Part shown: positions 33,364-41,421 of the stretch, in pieces | Numbering within the stretch: the first letter of the stretch is position 1 | Layout of the letters: every line of letters begins with the position of its first letter | NCBI GenBank assembly: GCA_958295785.1 | Contig: OY282377.1 | Span: forward strand, 2,308,394-2,372,393 | Length of the DNA: 64,000 nucleotides | Origin: an uncultured Latescibacterota bacterium | Lineage (GTDB): Bacteria; Latescibacterota; UBA2968 | Direction: 5' to 3' | Translations under genes and position numbers: made by a program | The notes under the pieces: model-generated | Told to the model about the DNA's origin: nothing | What the model saw: the letters and a program-made list of their open reading frames with translations, nothing else | Databases searched by the model: none

Positions 33364-34179
33364 ATGAAAACCGTCATTATCTCTGGCAGTTTTGACGACA
33401 TGCGCGCGTGCGACGTGCGTTTTTTGGAAGAAGCATCCAAATATGGATGCCTTCACGCGCTCGTATGGTGCGACGACATCGTCAAAGCGCGTACCGGAGC
33501 AAGTCCCAAATTTCCCGAAGCAGAGCGCGTGTATATGGTCGATGCGAGTCGCTATGTCCACCGCGTCACGCGCATCGCGGAATTGGCAGACAAAGACAGC
33601 CTGCCCCGCGCTGTCCATGCCGATATGTGGGTGGTGCATGAACGAGACCATACCCCGCAAAAACGACGCTATTGCGACTCGCACGACATCGCGTACCGCG
33701 TTTTGACCGCGAGCGATACAACGGGGTATCCGCCCTTAAAAACAGATATTCCCAATGGAAATGCAAAAAGTAAAAAGGTCATGGTCACGGGTTGCTTTGA
33801 CTGGTTTCACTCTGGGCACATTCGATTTTTTGAGGAAGTATCCACATTGGGCGATCTATACGTGGTTGTGGGGCACGATGCCAATGTCCGCCTGCTCAAA
33901 GGCGAAGGCCATCCCATGTTCAGCGCGACTGAACGCCGCTATGTCGTACAATCCATCCGCTTTGTCAAACAGGGCCTCATTTCCTCTGGCGACGGATGGA
34001 TGGATGCCGCCCCGGAAATAGCGATGATAAAACCCGATATTTACGCGGTGAACGAAGATGGCGACAAAGCGGAAAAACGGGCTTTCTGCCGCGAACACGG
34101 CTTGGAATACGTCGTCCTAAAACGCGCGCCCAAACCGGGATTGCCCCGCAGGGAAAGCACGGCACTGCGCGGATTTTGA
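33364..34179 (+). CDS. Tandem cytidylyltransferase-like protein (271 aa)
   Basis: Two HIGH-superfamily domains. The second (about 140-271) is complete: VMVTGCFDWFHSGHIRFFEE (HxGH), VVVGHD, and RRESTALRG as the ISSTxIR-equivalent. The first (about 1-130, VIISGSFDDMRACDVRFLEE) keeps the fold but has RACD instead of HxGH, so only one active site is expected. Likely activates a sugar 1-phosphate or polyol phosphate. ATG 33364 gives a clean start; no strong ribosome binding site. Confidence 0.8.
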   Translation: MKTVIISGSFDDMRACDVRFLEEASKYGCLHALVWCDDIVKARTGASPKFPEAERVYMVDASRYVHRVTRIAELADKDSLPRAVHADMWVVHERDHTPQKRRYCDSHDIAYRVLTASDTTGYPPLKTDIPNGNAKSKKVMVTGCFDWFHSGHIRFFEEVSTLGDLYVVVGHDANVRLLKGEGHPMFSATERRYVVQSIRFVKQGLISSGDGWMDAAPEIAMIKPDIYAVNEDGDKAEKRAFCREHGLEYVVLKRAPKPGLPRRESTALRGF

Positions 34180-34342
34180 CAGCCTGACAACAACTGTTCA
34201 GCCGAGACGTGAAACCCCATTGCGATCCGCTCTGTCTTTTGATGAGAAGCCCTCAGCCCCCGCCGCGCCACCGCTGATTGCTCGTTTTGCTGACTGCTGA
34301 TCGCTGACCCCCAACTACTGACCACAACAAAAGGATCGCGCA

Positions 34343-35884
34343 ATGGCAACTGTTCTTCCCGACGAGATCGAATTGCACTTTGAGGCACTCGGCGTCGATT
34401 CGGTGGTGGCGTACAAACTTTGGTGTTATCGCCATGGGCTGGGCACCGGGCTGGACAAAACCCCGGATCAGCGCAGGGCGGAACTCGCCCTTGTGAAAGC
34501 CGAGCGACCCGATCCCGACATCAGCCCGCGACACAACGCCCGCCGCGCCGAATTTATCGCCCGCATCTTCAAAGGCGAACTCCAAAACGAAACGGTCTCG
34601 GATTTGCTCTTTCGCATTCGCGCGATGTACGGCAACCTCGATGGCGATCCCGATGCCCAACGCGCCCTCGGTCGCCTCGTGCTTCACGTTGAAAAATACG
34701 GCGACTTGATGCGGCCCGCACGCGCTTGCAAACGCTTTGGGCACACGGTTGTCAACACCTACATCGCCGCCCTCGAGCAACTCGCCCGCAATCACACCGA
34801 TTGGATTCGGCCCATAGAAGATTGGCGTCCGCAGAGTTGGACACATCGTCATCGCGGTGCCAAACCCGCACGCCAATTCAACAGCCTCGCGCGCCACCTC
34901 TTGACCCAATACGACGTGCCGGAATTTTTTGACACCGCATTCCTCCAGGGCAACACCCCACAGGCGCGGCAACAACAAGCGTGGTTCAAACACATTGGCA
35001 TGGGCCAAAACATCCGCACAGCCGACGTGCCCATGCGGATTACAAAACGCATGGCCCATCTGCTTTTGCAACAGCGCGGCACGCATCACACCATCGTCCA
35101 AGCACTTCGCAAAGTTCAGTACGAAGCTTATGGCGGCGTGCAATCCTCTGCATGGACCATCGCGCACGGGCCTTTGGGCGAGACACTCGAAAACGAAGAT
35201 TTTTGGGAAACGGTCGTGCAATTCCTCGCCAATCAGGCCCTTCTCGACCGCAGCTACATCAACCCCATCATCGACTATATTCGCAATCAAAAATTCACCC
35301 CTCAGCGCGTCCCACAGCCGGATGGCACAGAGGCCGAGGCGCCGCCGCCGCATCCCAACTTTTGCATGAAAGGCCGCAGCATCAACAAACTCATCCGCCA
35401 AGTTGACCTGTGGCATCAGGAACTCACGGGCATGGAAGATGTCGCGTTTGAGACTTGGAAATCCTCCGGGTTTAGAGAATTTGAACATGTGTCATTGGAT
35501 CCCAAAATAAAACGCCATATCCAGTGGACGGTGCGCGAACTCATCACGTCGCAGCAACTCTACGCCGAAGGCCGCATCATGCACCACTGCGCGGGGTCGT
35601 ATACCAAACGCTGCGCCGCGGGCGAAAAATCCCTCTGGTCACTCCGCGCGCTCGACCTCGACGCGGCCGAAGAAAACCAAGTGCAAGAACACGTTCTCAC
35701 CATTGAGGTCGATAACAAAAAAAAGGCCGTCGTTCAAAACGCCGGCAAATTCAATCTCAAACCCTTTGGCAAAAAACACATGGCCAAACAACGCAAAACG
35801 GGCAATATCTACCTCCACCTCCTCCGCCAAGCCCCCACGGTCATGCGCCTGTGGATGGATCTCGAGGGGTTGTCGCAGGGATAA
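34343..35884 (+). CDS. PcfJ-like protein (513 aa)
   Basis: The C-terminal half has LYAEGRIMHHCAGSYTKRCAAGEKSLWSLR, then VLTIEVDNKKKAVVQNAGKFN, the pattern of the PcfJ domain (G..M.HCVG.Y...C..G.S.I.S.R......TIE......I.Q..G..N). PcfJ proteins were first seen on conjugative plasmids and are widespread on chromosomes; function unknown. The N-half is helical with no recognised domain. AAAGGA precedes ATG. The 34180-34342 spacer has a CTGACTGCTGATCGCTGA-type simple repeat. Next gene starts 5 nt after its stop. Confidence 0.8.
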   Translation: MATVLPDEIELHFEALGVDSVVAYKLWCYRHGLGTGLDKTPDQRRAELALVKAERPDPDISPRHNARRAEFIARIFKGELQNETVSDLLFRIRAMYGNLDGDPDAQRALGRLVLHVEKYGDLMRPARACKRFGHTVVNTYIAALEQLARNHTDWIRPIEDWRPQSWTHRHRGAKPARQFNSLARHLLTQYDVPEFFDTAFLQGNTPQARQQQAWFKHIGMGQNIRTADVPMRITKRMAHLLLQQRGTHHTIVQALRKVQYEAYGGVQSSAWTIAHGPLGETLENEDFWETVVQFLANQALLDRSYINPIIDYIRNQKFTPQRVPQPDGTEAEAPPPHPNFCMKGRSINKLIRQVDLWHQELTGMEDVAFETWKSSGFREFEHVSLDPKIKRHIQWTVRELITSQQLYAEGRIMHHCAGSYTKRCAAGEKSLWSLRALDLDAAEENQVQEHVLTIEVDNKKKAVVQNAGKFNLKPFGKKHMAKQRKTGNIYLHLLRQAPTVMRLWMDLEGLSQG

Positions 35885-35888
35885 TTCA

Positions 35889-36920
35889 ATGATCGGTCAA
35901 ACATTTCCCCTTATCGAAGTATCGGGCAGCGCGTACAACATGGGCTATCAGCACGGCAGGCAGGCCGCGGGCCTCGTTCACAAGTACCTCTTGTGGATTG
36001 AAAAACTCACGGGCAAGTCCCGCGAGGAACTCTGTCAAAAGGCGCGTGCTTTTCGGCCTTTGATCGAAAAGTTGAGTCCGCCACTCCTCGAAGAAATTCA
36101 AGGGCTTGCCGACGGCGCGGGCATTTCCTTTGACGAAGCCCTTCTGTGTCAGGCGCGCGGAGAGGCCGCTCGCGTTTCTTCCGAAGGCTGCACGGCTTTT
36201 GCACTGACCGGATCTGCTACGGCTGATGGCGCGCCCTTGGCCGGCCAAAATCAGGACCTCGCGCCCGAATACGCCGATGTCGCCATTTTATTGCGCGTCT
36301 GTCCGTCCGACGGCCGCCCCCGCGCATTGCTTTTCACCTTTGCCGGGCAACTGGGCTATTCGGGCATGAACGAGTATGGCCTCGCCCACTTTGCCAATGC
36401 CCTCTACGACAGCCCCTGGCAAATGGGCCTGCCCCACTACCCGCTCAAACGCATTGCGCTCGAACAGAACAACTTGGCGTCTTGCATCCGAATCCTCAAA
36501 CAGCACCCCACCTGCTCGGCTGGGAACATGGTTTTTTGTTTTGGCGACGGCCAAATCGCCGATCTCGAAATCCGCCCCGAAGGCATCGCGCGGTTCACCG
36601 ATACACACCCCGATGCGATCATCCACGCCAACCACTATCTCACCCCGGAATTTGCCCCTTGCGAAACCCATAGCCTCGCGGATTCTTGCCCGCGCCGCGA
36701 CCGCATGCGCGACCTCGTTCACACGCATTGGGGCAACATCACCGCAGACACCATGAAAACCATTCTCGCGGATCACGAAGGCGACCCCGCAGCAATCTGC
36801 CGCCACGGCGCAGCGGACATGTATTCCATCTCGGGTTATATCGCCGAACCCGCAAAAGGCCAACTCCACGTCAGACGCGGCCTGGGCTGCACGGGAACAT
36901 GGACGACCTATCGGGTCTAA
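35889..36920 (+). CDS. C45-family Ntn hydrolase / acyltransferase-like (343 aa)
   Basis: N-terminal VSGSAYNMGYQHGRQAA, then SSEGCTAFALTGSATADGAPLAGQNQDL: Cys101 would become the N-terminal nucleophile after autoprocessing, as in isopenicillin-N acyltransferase (MEROPS C45), where GC(T/S).FA and GQN.D are conserved. GLNE-like GMNEYGL and the late GCTGTW also fit. Likely hydrolyses or transfers acyl groups on amines; substrate unknown. Starts 5 nt after the PcfJ-like stop, so the two are co-transcribed. The 36921-37102 spacer contains only a short ATGCAACAGC direct repeat. Confidence 0.82.
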   Translation: MIGQTFPLIEVSGSAYNMGYQHGRQAAGLVHKYLLWIEKLTGKSREELCQKARAFRPLIEKLSPPLLEEIQGLADGAGISFDEALLCQARGEAARVSSEGCTAFALTGSATADGAPLAGQNQDLAPEYADVAILLRVCPSDGRPRALLFTFAGQLGYSGMNEYGLAHFANALYDSPWQMGLPHYPLKRIALEQNNLASCIRILKQHPTCSAGNMVFCFGDGQIADLEIRPEGIARFTDTHPDAIIHANHYLTPEFAPCETHSLADSCPRRDRMRDLVHTHWGNITADTMKTILADHEGDPAAICRHGAADMYSISGYIAEPAKGQLHVRRGLGCTGTWTTYRV

Positions 36921-37102
36921 TCTTGCGTCATGCAACAGCATGCAACAGCATTGGGACACTTTCAAAAAATAATATATAGGGAATCTCAGTAGCAAATTTG
37001 ACAGATGTGCCTTCAATAGGTATTTTAATCGATAAATTCGTCCGCCTAACGCCACCAGCAGGGAAATTTCCTGTATGATACAATATGGAGGAAAAGACAC
37101 TA

Positions 37103-39046
37103 ATGGCTTGGGATAAAGATCTACTACCAGACCAAAAAACAGCCGCTATGCATGTAGGCAATCATGCAAGACTGTTGGCCGGTCCTGGCACAGGTAAGAC
37201 GCTCACTTTGACGCGCCGTATTTGCTTCTTGGTTAAAGAAAAAAATGTACCGGCTGAAAGCATTCTGGCTCTCACATTCACTCGGGCGGCGGCGCAGGAA
37301 CTTCGCCAACGCGTCGCTAATGAGTTAGGTAATGACCAAAACCCTCACATCTCCACACTTCATTCCTTTGCCCTCCGGCAACTCATCACGAATAGAACGA
37401 AAATCACGGACTTGCCTCAACCTCTTCGGATCGCAGATGATTGGGAAGAACGCAAAATCATTCTGGAAGACCTAAAGGCCCTGCTTGGCTTGAACCGCAT
37501 CAGCAAAGCACGCGACCTCTTGAATCATCTGTCTGCCGATTGGCAAAGTCTTACTGAGGATGAGGAAGATTGGGAAAAACGCCTCCTTGATCCGCGTTTT
37601 CTGGGTACTTGGCGAGAGCATCGGAAAATCTACGGCTACACCTTGAGAGCGGAACTCGTCTATCAATTGAAGAAAGCTCTTGAACAACGAGGAGATTTCC
37701 AACTCGAAGGTTCGATTAAACATCTTTTCGTGGATGAATACCAAGACTTGAATCGTTGTGATCTGGCAGTGGTGAAAAATATCGCATCGCGTGGAGTTGA
37801 GCTATTCGTTGCAGGAGATGATGACCAGAGCATCTATGGTTTCCGCAAAGCCCACCCGGAAGGCATCCGCAGATTTTCCTGTGATTACTCAGGGACAACA
37901 GAACTTGAACTTGAAATATGTAAAAGATGTGACCGAAATATTCTTGAGTTGGGTCTTTTCGTTGTCAAACAAGATCACCGACGCAAAAATAAAAGACTTC
38001 GGACCGAAGATTCAGCAAAAGAAGGCGAGGTTGCACTTCTCCGTTTTAACGATCAGGATTCAGAAGCCACAGGTATTGCTGACCTTTGTGCTCACCTTAT
38101 GGAGCAATGTGGACTGGAGCCCAATGACATCCTGATCCTTCTTCGATCTGACAACAAAGGTGCGTTTTCTCGCCCAATCCGGAAGGAGTTGGAAAAAGCA
38201 AACATACCAGTTTCGGATACGGATACGACAAACCCATTAGATGAATCGAAAGGAAGAGCTTTTTTTGCTTTCTTGCGATTAGCGGCAAGCATTGAGGACA
38301 GCTTGGCGTGGCGCTCATTGCTTCAGGTTTGGTGTAACGGTGTAGGCTCGGGAGCAATTAAGGCTGTCTATGAACTTGCCCGCAGTCGTGGTGAAAACTT
38401 TGCCCAAACAGTGATTGCCGCTCGGTCCGATTCCGGCATTCTTCCCTCAAAACACAGGTCCCGTCTTTTCAATGCTATTAGCGACGTGTTGAAGAAACTT
38501 AACGTCCTATTTCCAGAAGATAGTCGTGGGGATTATGAAACATGTGATGATCTGATGAAAGTGATTCGGTCTGCCACAAAATCCATAATTGCGAATGCCA
38601 GAGAGCGGGAGGCTATTCTACTCAAAGCAGAAGGGTTTAGAGCGACTTCCATCAAGACCTTAGTTCAGGCAATAGGAGTAGCGAATGAAGACATTGAGCA
38701 GGAGCAGGAACTTGAAAAAGACAAAGTCAATATCCTGACAATGCACCGTGCAAAAGGGCTTACTGCTGAGGCAGTCATCATAGCCGCAGCAGAAGATCAG
38801 TATATCCCAGGGCGAGCCCAAGGTGGAGGAGAGATAGACGATGAGCGACGTCTTTTTTACGTTTCACTAACACGCGCAAAACACCATCTTTTTGTGACGT
38901 ACTGCGACAGGCGGACAGGGCAACAAAGCCACGCTGGTAGGGATAGCGGAACCCCTATTAGGTCTCTTAGCCAGTTCTTGATAGATTGCCCGCATACGCC
39001 TCAAGATGGCAGAGAATTTCTGCGTCGTTTGAAAGAGAAAGCGTGA
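37103..39046 (+). CDS. UvrD/Rep-type SF1A DNA helicase (647 aa)
   Basis: Motifs in order: Q-motif LLPDQKTAA, Walker A AGPGTGKTLTLTRR, TFTRAAAQELRQRV (Ia), DEYQDLN (II), VAGDDDQSIYGFR (III), VNILTMHRAKGLTAEAVIIAAA (V) and RRLFYVSLTRAKHHLFVTY (VI). Shorter than UvrD/PcrA (about 720), with a reduced 2B domain. ATG 37103 follows GGAGG (11-nt spacing); ATG 37085 is an alternative. Codon use is less GC-biased than neighbours. Convergent with the type I R-M operon (73-bp gap), so it may belong to the same defence island. Confidence 0.9.
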   Translation: MAWDKDLLPDQKTAAMHVGNHARLLAGPGTGKTLTLTRRICFLVKEKNVPAESILALTFTRAAAQELRQRVANELGNDQNPHISTLHSFALRQLITNRTKITDLPQPLRIADDWEERKIILEDLKALLGLNRISKARDLLNHLSADWQSLTEDEEDWEKRLLDPRFLGTWREHRKIYGYTLRAELVYQLKKALEQRGDFQLEGSIKHLFVDEYQDLNRCDLAVVKNIASRGVELFVAGDDDQSIYGFRKAHPEGIRRFSCDYSGTTELELEICKRCDRNILELGLFVVKQDHRRKNKRLRTEDSAKEGEVALLRFNDQDSEATGIADLCAHLMEQCGLEPNDILILLRSDNKGAFSRPIRKELEKANIPVSDTDTTNPLDESKGRAFFAFLRLAASIEDSLAWRSLLQVWCNGVGSGAIKAVYELARSRGENFAQTVIAARSDSGILPSKHRSRLFNAISDVLKKLNVLFPEDSRGDYETCDDLMKVIRSATKSIIANAREREAILLKAEGFRATSIKTLVQAIGVANEDIEQEQELEKDKVNILTMHRAKGLTAEAVIIAAAEDQYIPGRAQGGGEIDDERRLFYVSLTRAKHHLFVTYCDRRTGQQSHAGRDSGTPIRSLSQFLIDCPHTPQDGREFLRRLKEKA

Positions 39047-39119
39047 TGATCCCAGGAAATGCTCACGCTTGCTGAAAAGTACTGTCCGTTTTCCGAGGTC
39101 TCTAACATCATATATCTCA

Positions 39120-41324
39120 TTAGCCGACCAATTCACGGTGGTTCGCTTCCAGTGCCAATGCCTCGTGTAGCAGGGCATCGAGCAGGCGTTGCTTGGTGTC
39201 GTTCCCGGTAGCGAGACTCGCCTCCAGCCGATCACACAGTGCCATCAGTTCATCCACTTTGGCGACGATGCGGTGTTGTTCGGCGAGAGGGGGGAGGGGA
39301 AATGGAAGTATCGAGAAGTCAGCGTCATTGATTGCAGGGTAAGCCTGCCCACGCATGTCCTTTTCTACGCATGCGATCATGAAGGGACTGCGAAGAACGA
39401 TCCATAGATATTTGGACAAAACCAATCCATATCCGTTCAGAATAGCGAACGCTGTACTGGCAATCGGTTTGGGATCAAAGCCTTCACTGACGATTGCTAC
39501 ATTCAAGAGGTAGGGACGAACGCAGGAATAGATGACGTCGCCCTTGCAAACAATTTTCCGTGCCCTGCTTGGTGCTTCATCTGCCTGAAGCACCTTTGGA
39601 TCAACAATCGTTCCGTTCTCTTTGTCTATGGTCGTCACGTCAATGTAGGTAAACGCGGCTTCGGGCTTGCATTGCCCGCGGTCACTGGTTATTTCCCTAA
39701 TACGGGCCCAGTACCAAAGGTGAGGAATCGGATAGGGTATTTCGTCGATGATGGGAAGCTTCTTTGGCTTCCTTATTTTTTTTGCCTTCACCAACCGCGC
39801 CCTCTCCACTGCGATGCGCTTCAATAATTCCGACGCTGGCTCATCATTCGGGTCTTGCGGCACGAGTTTGCCGCGCACTGCGAGGTCGAGAATGAATCCG
39901 CGCAGGCGTGGGATGGCGTCTGGTGCGTCTGCGACTTGTTCAAAGTGGGTGAGCAGTTGATCGGTGGTCATCGCCGCAGTATCCAAAACTGTTTTTAGCT
40001 GGTCGCGCAAGGTCGCGGTTTCCGATTCGGTAGCGGTCAGCATGGTCAAAAGTTCCTCGGGATCGCCATAATCGTCTTCGGCTGTGTGTGGGTTCTTGAT
40101 GTCGAGGTTGTAGCCACGCGCCTTGACTTCTTCCGCCGTGACTTTCCAAGCGCGTTCTGTTTCCCTGCGGCCCGTGTGTTCTGGCCCGCCCCACCAATCA
40201 ATGCAGTCTTGCAAGTGTTCTATCCGGATCGGCTTGGTCTTGGAATAGGCTTTCTGGCCTTTGGGCACGAGGTGTTCGTAAAACCATATACGCTCGGTTG
40301 GCGCGCCCTTCTCGAAGAACAGCAAGTTGGTGCCGATAGAGGCATAGGGCTGGAACACGGAGTTGGGCAATCGGACAATGGTGTGGAGGTTGCATTCATC
40401 CATCAGGTGTTCCTTGATCCGGGTTTTGACGCCTTCGCCAAATAACGACCCGTCGGGCAGAACCACTGCGGCGCGCCCGCCCGGCTTTAAGACGCGGATG
40501 ATGAGGGCGAGGAACAAATCCGCGGTTTCCTTTGTGCGAAAATGTTGCGGGAAATTGCTCTCGATCCCATCCTCTTCTTTGCCGCCAAAGGGCGGATTGG
40601 TGAGCACAATATCTACCCGATCCCGCTTTTCCCAACTGATATAGGGCCGCGCCAAGGTGTTGTCGTGGGTGACAAAGCTCGGATTTTTAATTTTGTGCAA
40701 CAGCATGTTGGTGACGCAAAGCATGTGCGGCAGTTGTTTCTTGTCAACGGCTCGGAGCGCGGTCTGTATTCTTTCCTCGTCTTCGGGCCGTTTCGCGTAA
40801 TGCTCGCGCATGTGGCGCAAGGAACACGTCAGAAAGCCACCCGTGCCGCAGGCCGGATCAAATAGGATTTCCCCGGGCTTGGGGTCAATGCGGTTGACCA
40901 TGAAGGCGGTGACAGCGCGTGGCGTGTAGTACTCACCGGCATTGCCAGCGGATTGCAGGTCGTTCAAGATCTGTTCGTAGATGTCGCCAAAGTGCTGGAT
41001 TTCGGCCATGTCGTTGAAGTCGATCTCGTTGATCTTGTTCACCACTTGGCGCATCAACTGCCCGGATTTCATGTAGTTGTAGGCGTCTTCAAACACACTT
41101 CGCACCACGCGGTGGCGGTCGCCGGATGGGCCGGTCGCGTGGAGATTTTTCATCGCCGGGAACAGGTCGTCGTCGATAAAGGCGATCAGTTTTTCGCCGG
41201 TGATGCCCTCGGGGTCGCCCGCCCAAGTGCGCCACCGAAACCGCTTTGGGATTGGGGATGTGTAGTTTTCCTCGGTCAACTCCAATTCTTTGTCCTGATC
41301 GTCGATGATTTTGAGAAAGAACAT
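39120..41324 (-). CDS. Type I R-M modification-specificity fusion HsdM-HsdS (734 aa from the internal ATG)
   Basis: Residues about 1-455 are HsdM: YYTPRAVTAFMV, SAM motif FDPACGTGGFLTC and catalytic NPPFGG (m6A). Without a stop the chain continues as HsdS: TDQLLTHFEQVADAPDAIPRLRGFILDLAVRGKLVPQDPNDEPASELLKRI-like conserved region (written here as a description), one target-recognition domain (about 560-700), and the ...PPLAEQHRIVAKVDELMALCDRLE spacer helix. Only one TRD is present where HsdS usually has two. The true N-terminus begins at 41420 but is cut off by an in-frame TAG at 41327-41325, directly before this ATG; reinitiation is possible. Confidence 0.88.
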   Translation of the reverse strand: MFFLKIIDDQDKELELTEENYTSPIPKRFRWRTWAGDPEGITGEKLIAFIDDDLFPAMKNLHATGPSGDRHRVVRSVFEDAYNYMKSGQLMRQVVNKINEIDFNDMAEIQHFGDIYEQILNDLQSAGNAGEYYTPRAVTAFMVNRIDPKPGEILFDPACGTGGFLTCSLRHMREHYAKRPEDEERIQTALRAVDKKQLPHMLCVTNMLLHKIKNPSFVTHDNTLARPYISWEKRDRVDIVLTNPPFGGKEEDGIESNFPQHFRTKETADLFLALIIRVLKPGGRAAVVLPDGSLFGEGVKTRIKEHLMDECNLHTIVRLPNSVFQPYASIGTNLLFFEKGAPTERIWFYEHLVPKGQKAYSKTKPIRIEHLQDCIDWWGGPEHTGRRETERAWKVTAEEVKARGYNLDIKNPHTAEDDYGDPEELLTMLTATESETATLRDQLKTVLDTAAMTTDQLLTHFEQVADAPDAIPRLRGFILDLAVRGKLVPQDPNDEPASELLKRIAVERARLVKAKKIRKPKKLPIIDEIPYPIPHLWYWARIREITSDRGQCKPEAAFTYIDVTTIDKENGTIVDPKVLQADEAPSRARKIVCKGDVIYSCVRPYLLNVAIVSEGFDPKPIASTAFAILNGYGLVLSKYLWIVLRSPFMIACVEKDMRGQAYPAINDADFSILPFPLPPLAEQHRIVAKVDELMALCDRLEASLATGNDTKQRLLDALLHEALALEANHRELVG

Positions 41325-41420
41325 CTAGCACAGTTGACCGATGCGCTGGGCGTCGCCATCGACGCCGGTGTCTTGGCGCATAATGTTCTGGATGGATTTG
41401 ACCAACGTGTTGACGGACAT
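41325..41420 (-). pseudogene. Detached N-terminal 31 codons of HsdM, ended by amber codon
   Basis: GGAGGT 7 nt before ATG 41420 gives MSVNTLVKSIQNIMRQ, then DTGVDGDAQRIGQLC and TAG. HsdM proteins read on as ...QLxWM.FLKI, so the TAG sits at the usual Trp codon (TGG to TAG is one base). The hsdR stop is 1 nt upstream. The main part of hsdM continues in the same frame from the next codon (ATG). Confidence 0.85.
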
Positions 41421-41421
41421 G

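Noticed and set aside
41325-41327. Reading the TAG in hsdM as pyrrolysine or a recoded codon
   Set aside because: No sign of a Pyl system, other genes end normally in TAG (for example 45398-45400), and Trp is the family residue; a nonsense mutation or sequence error is simpler.
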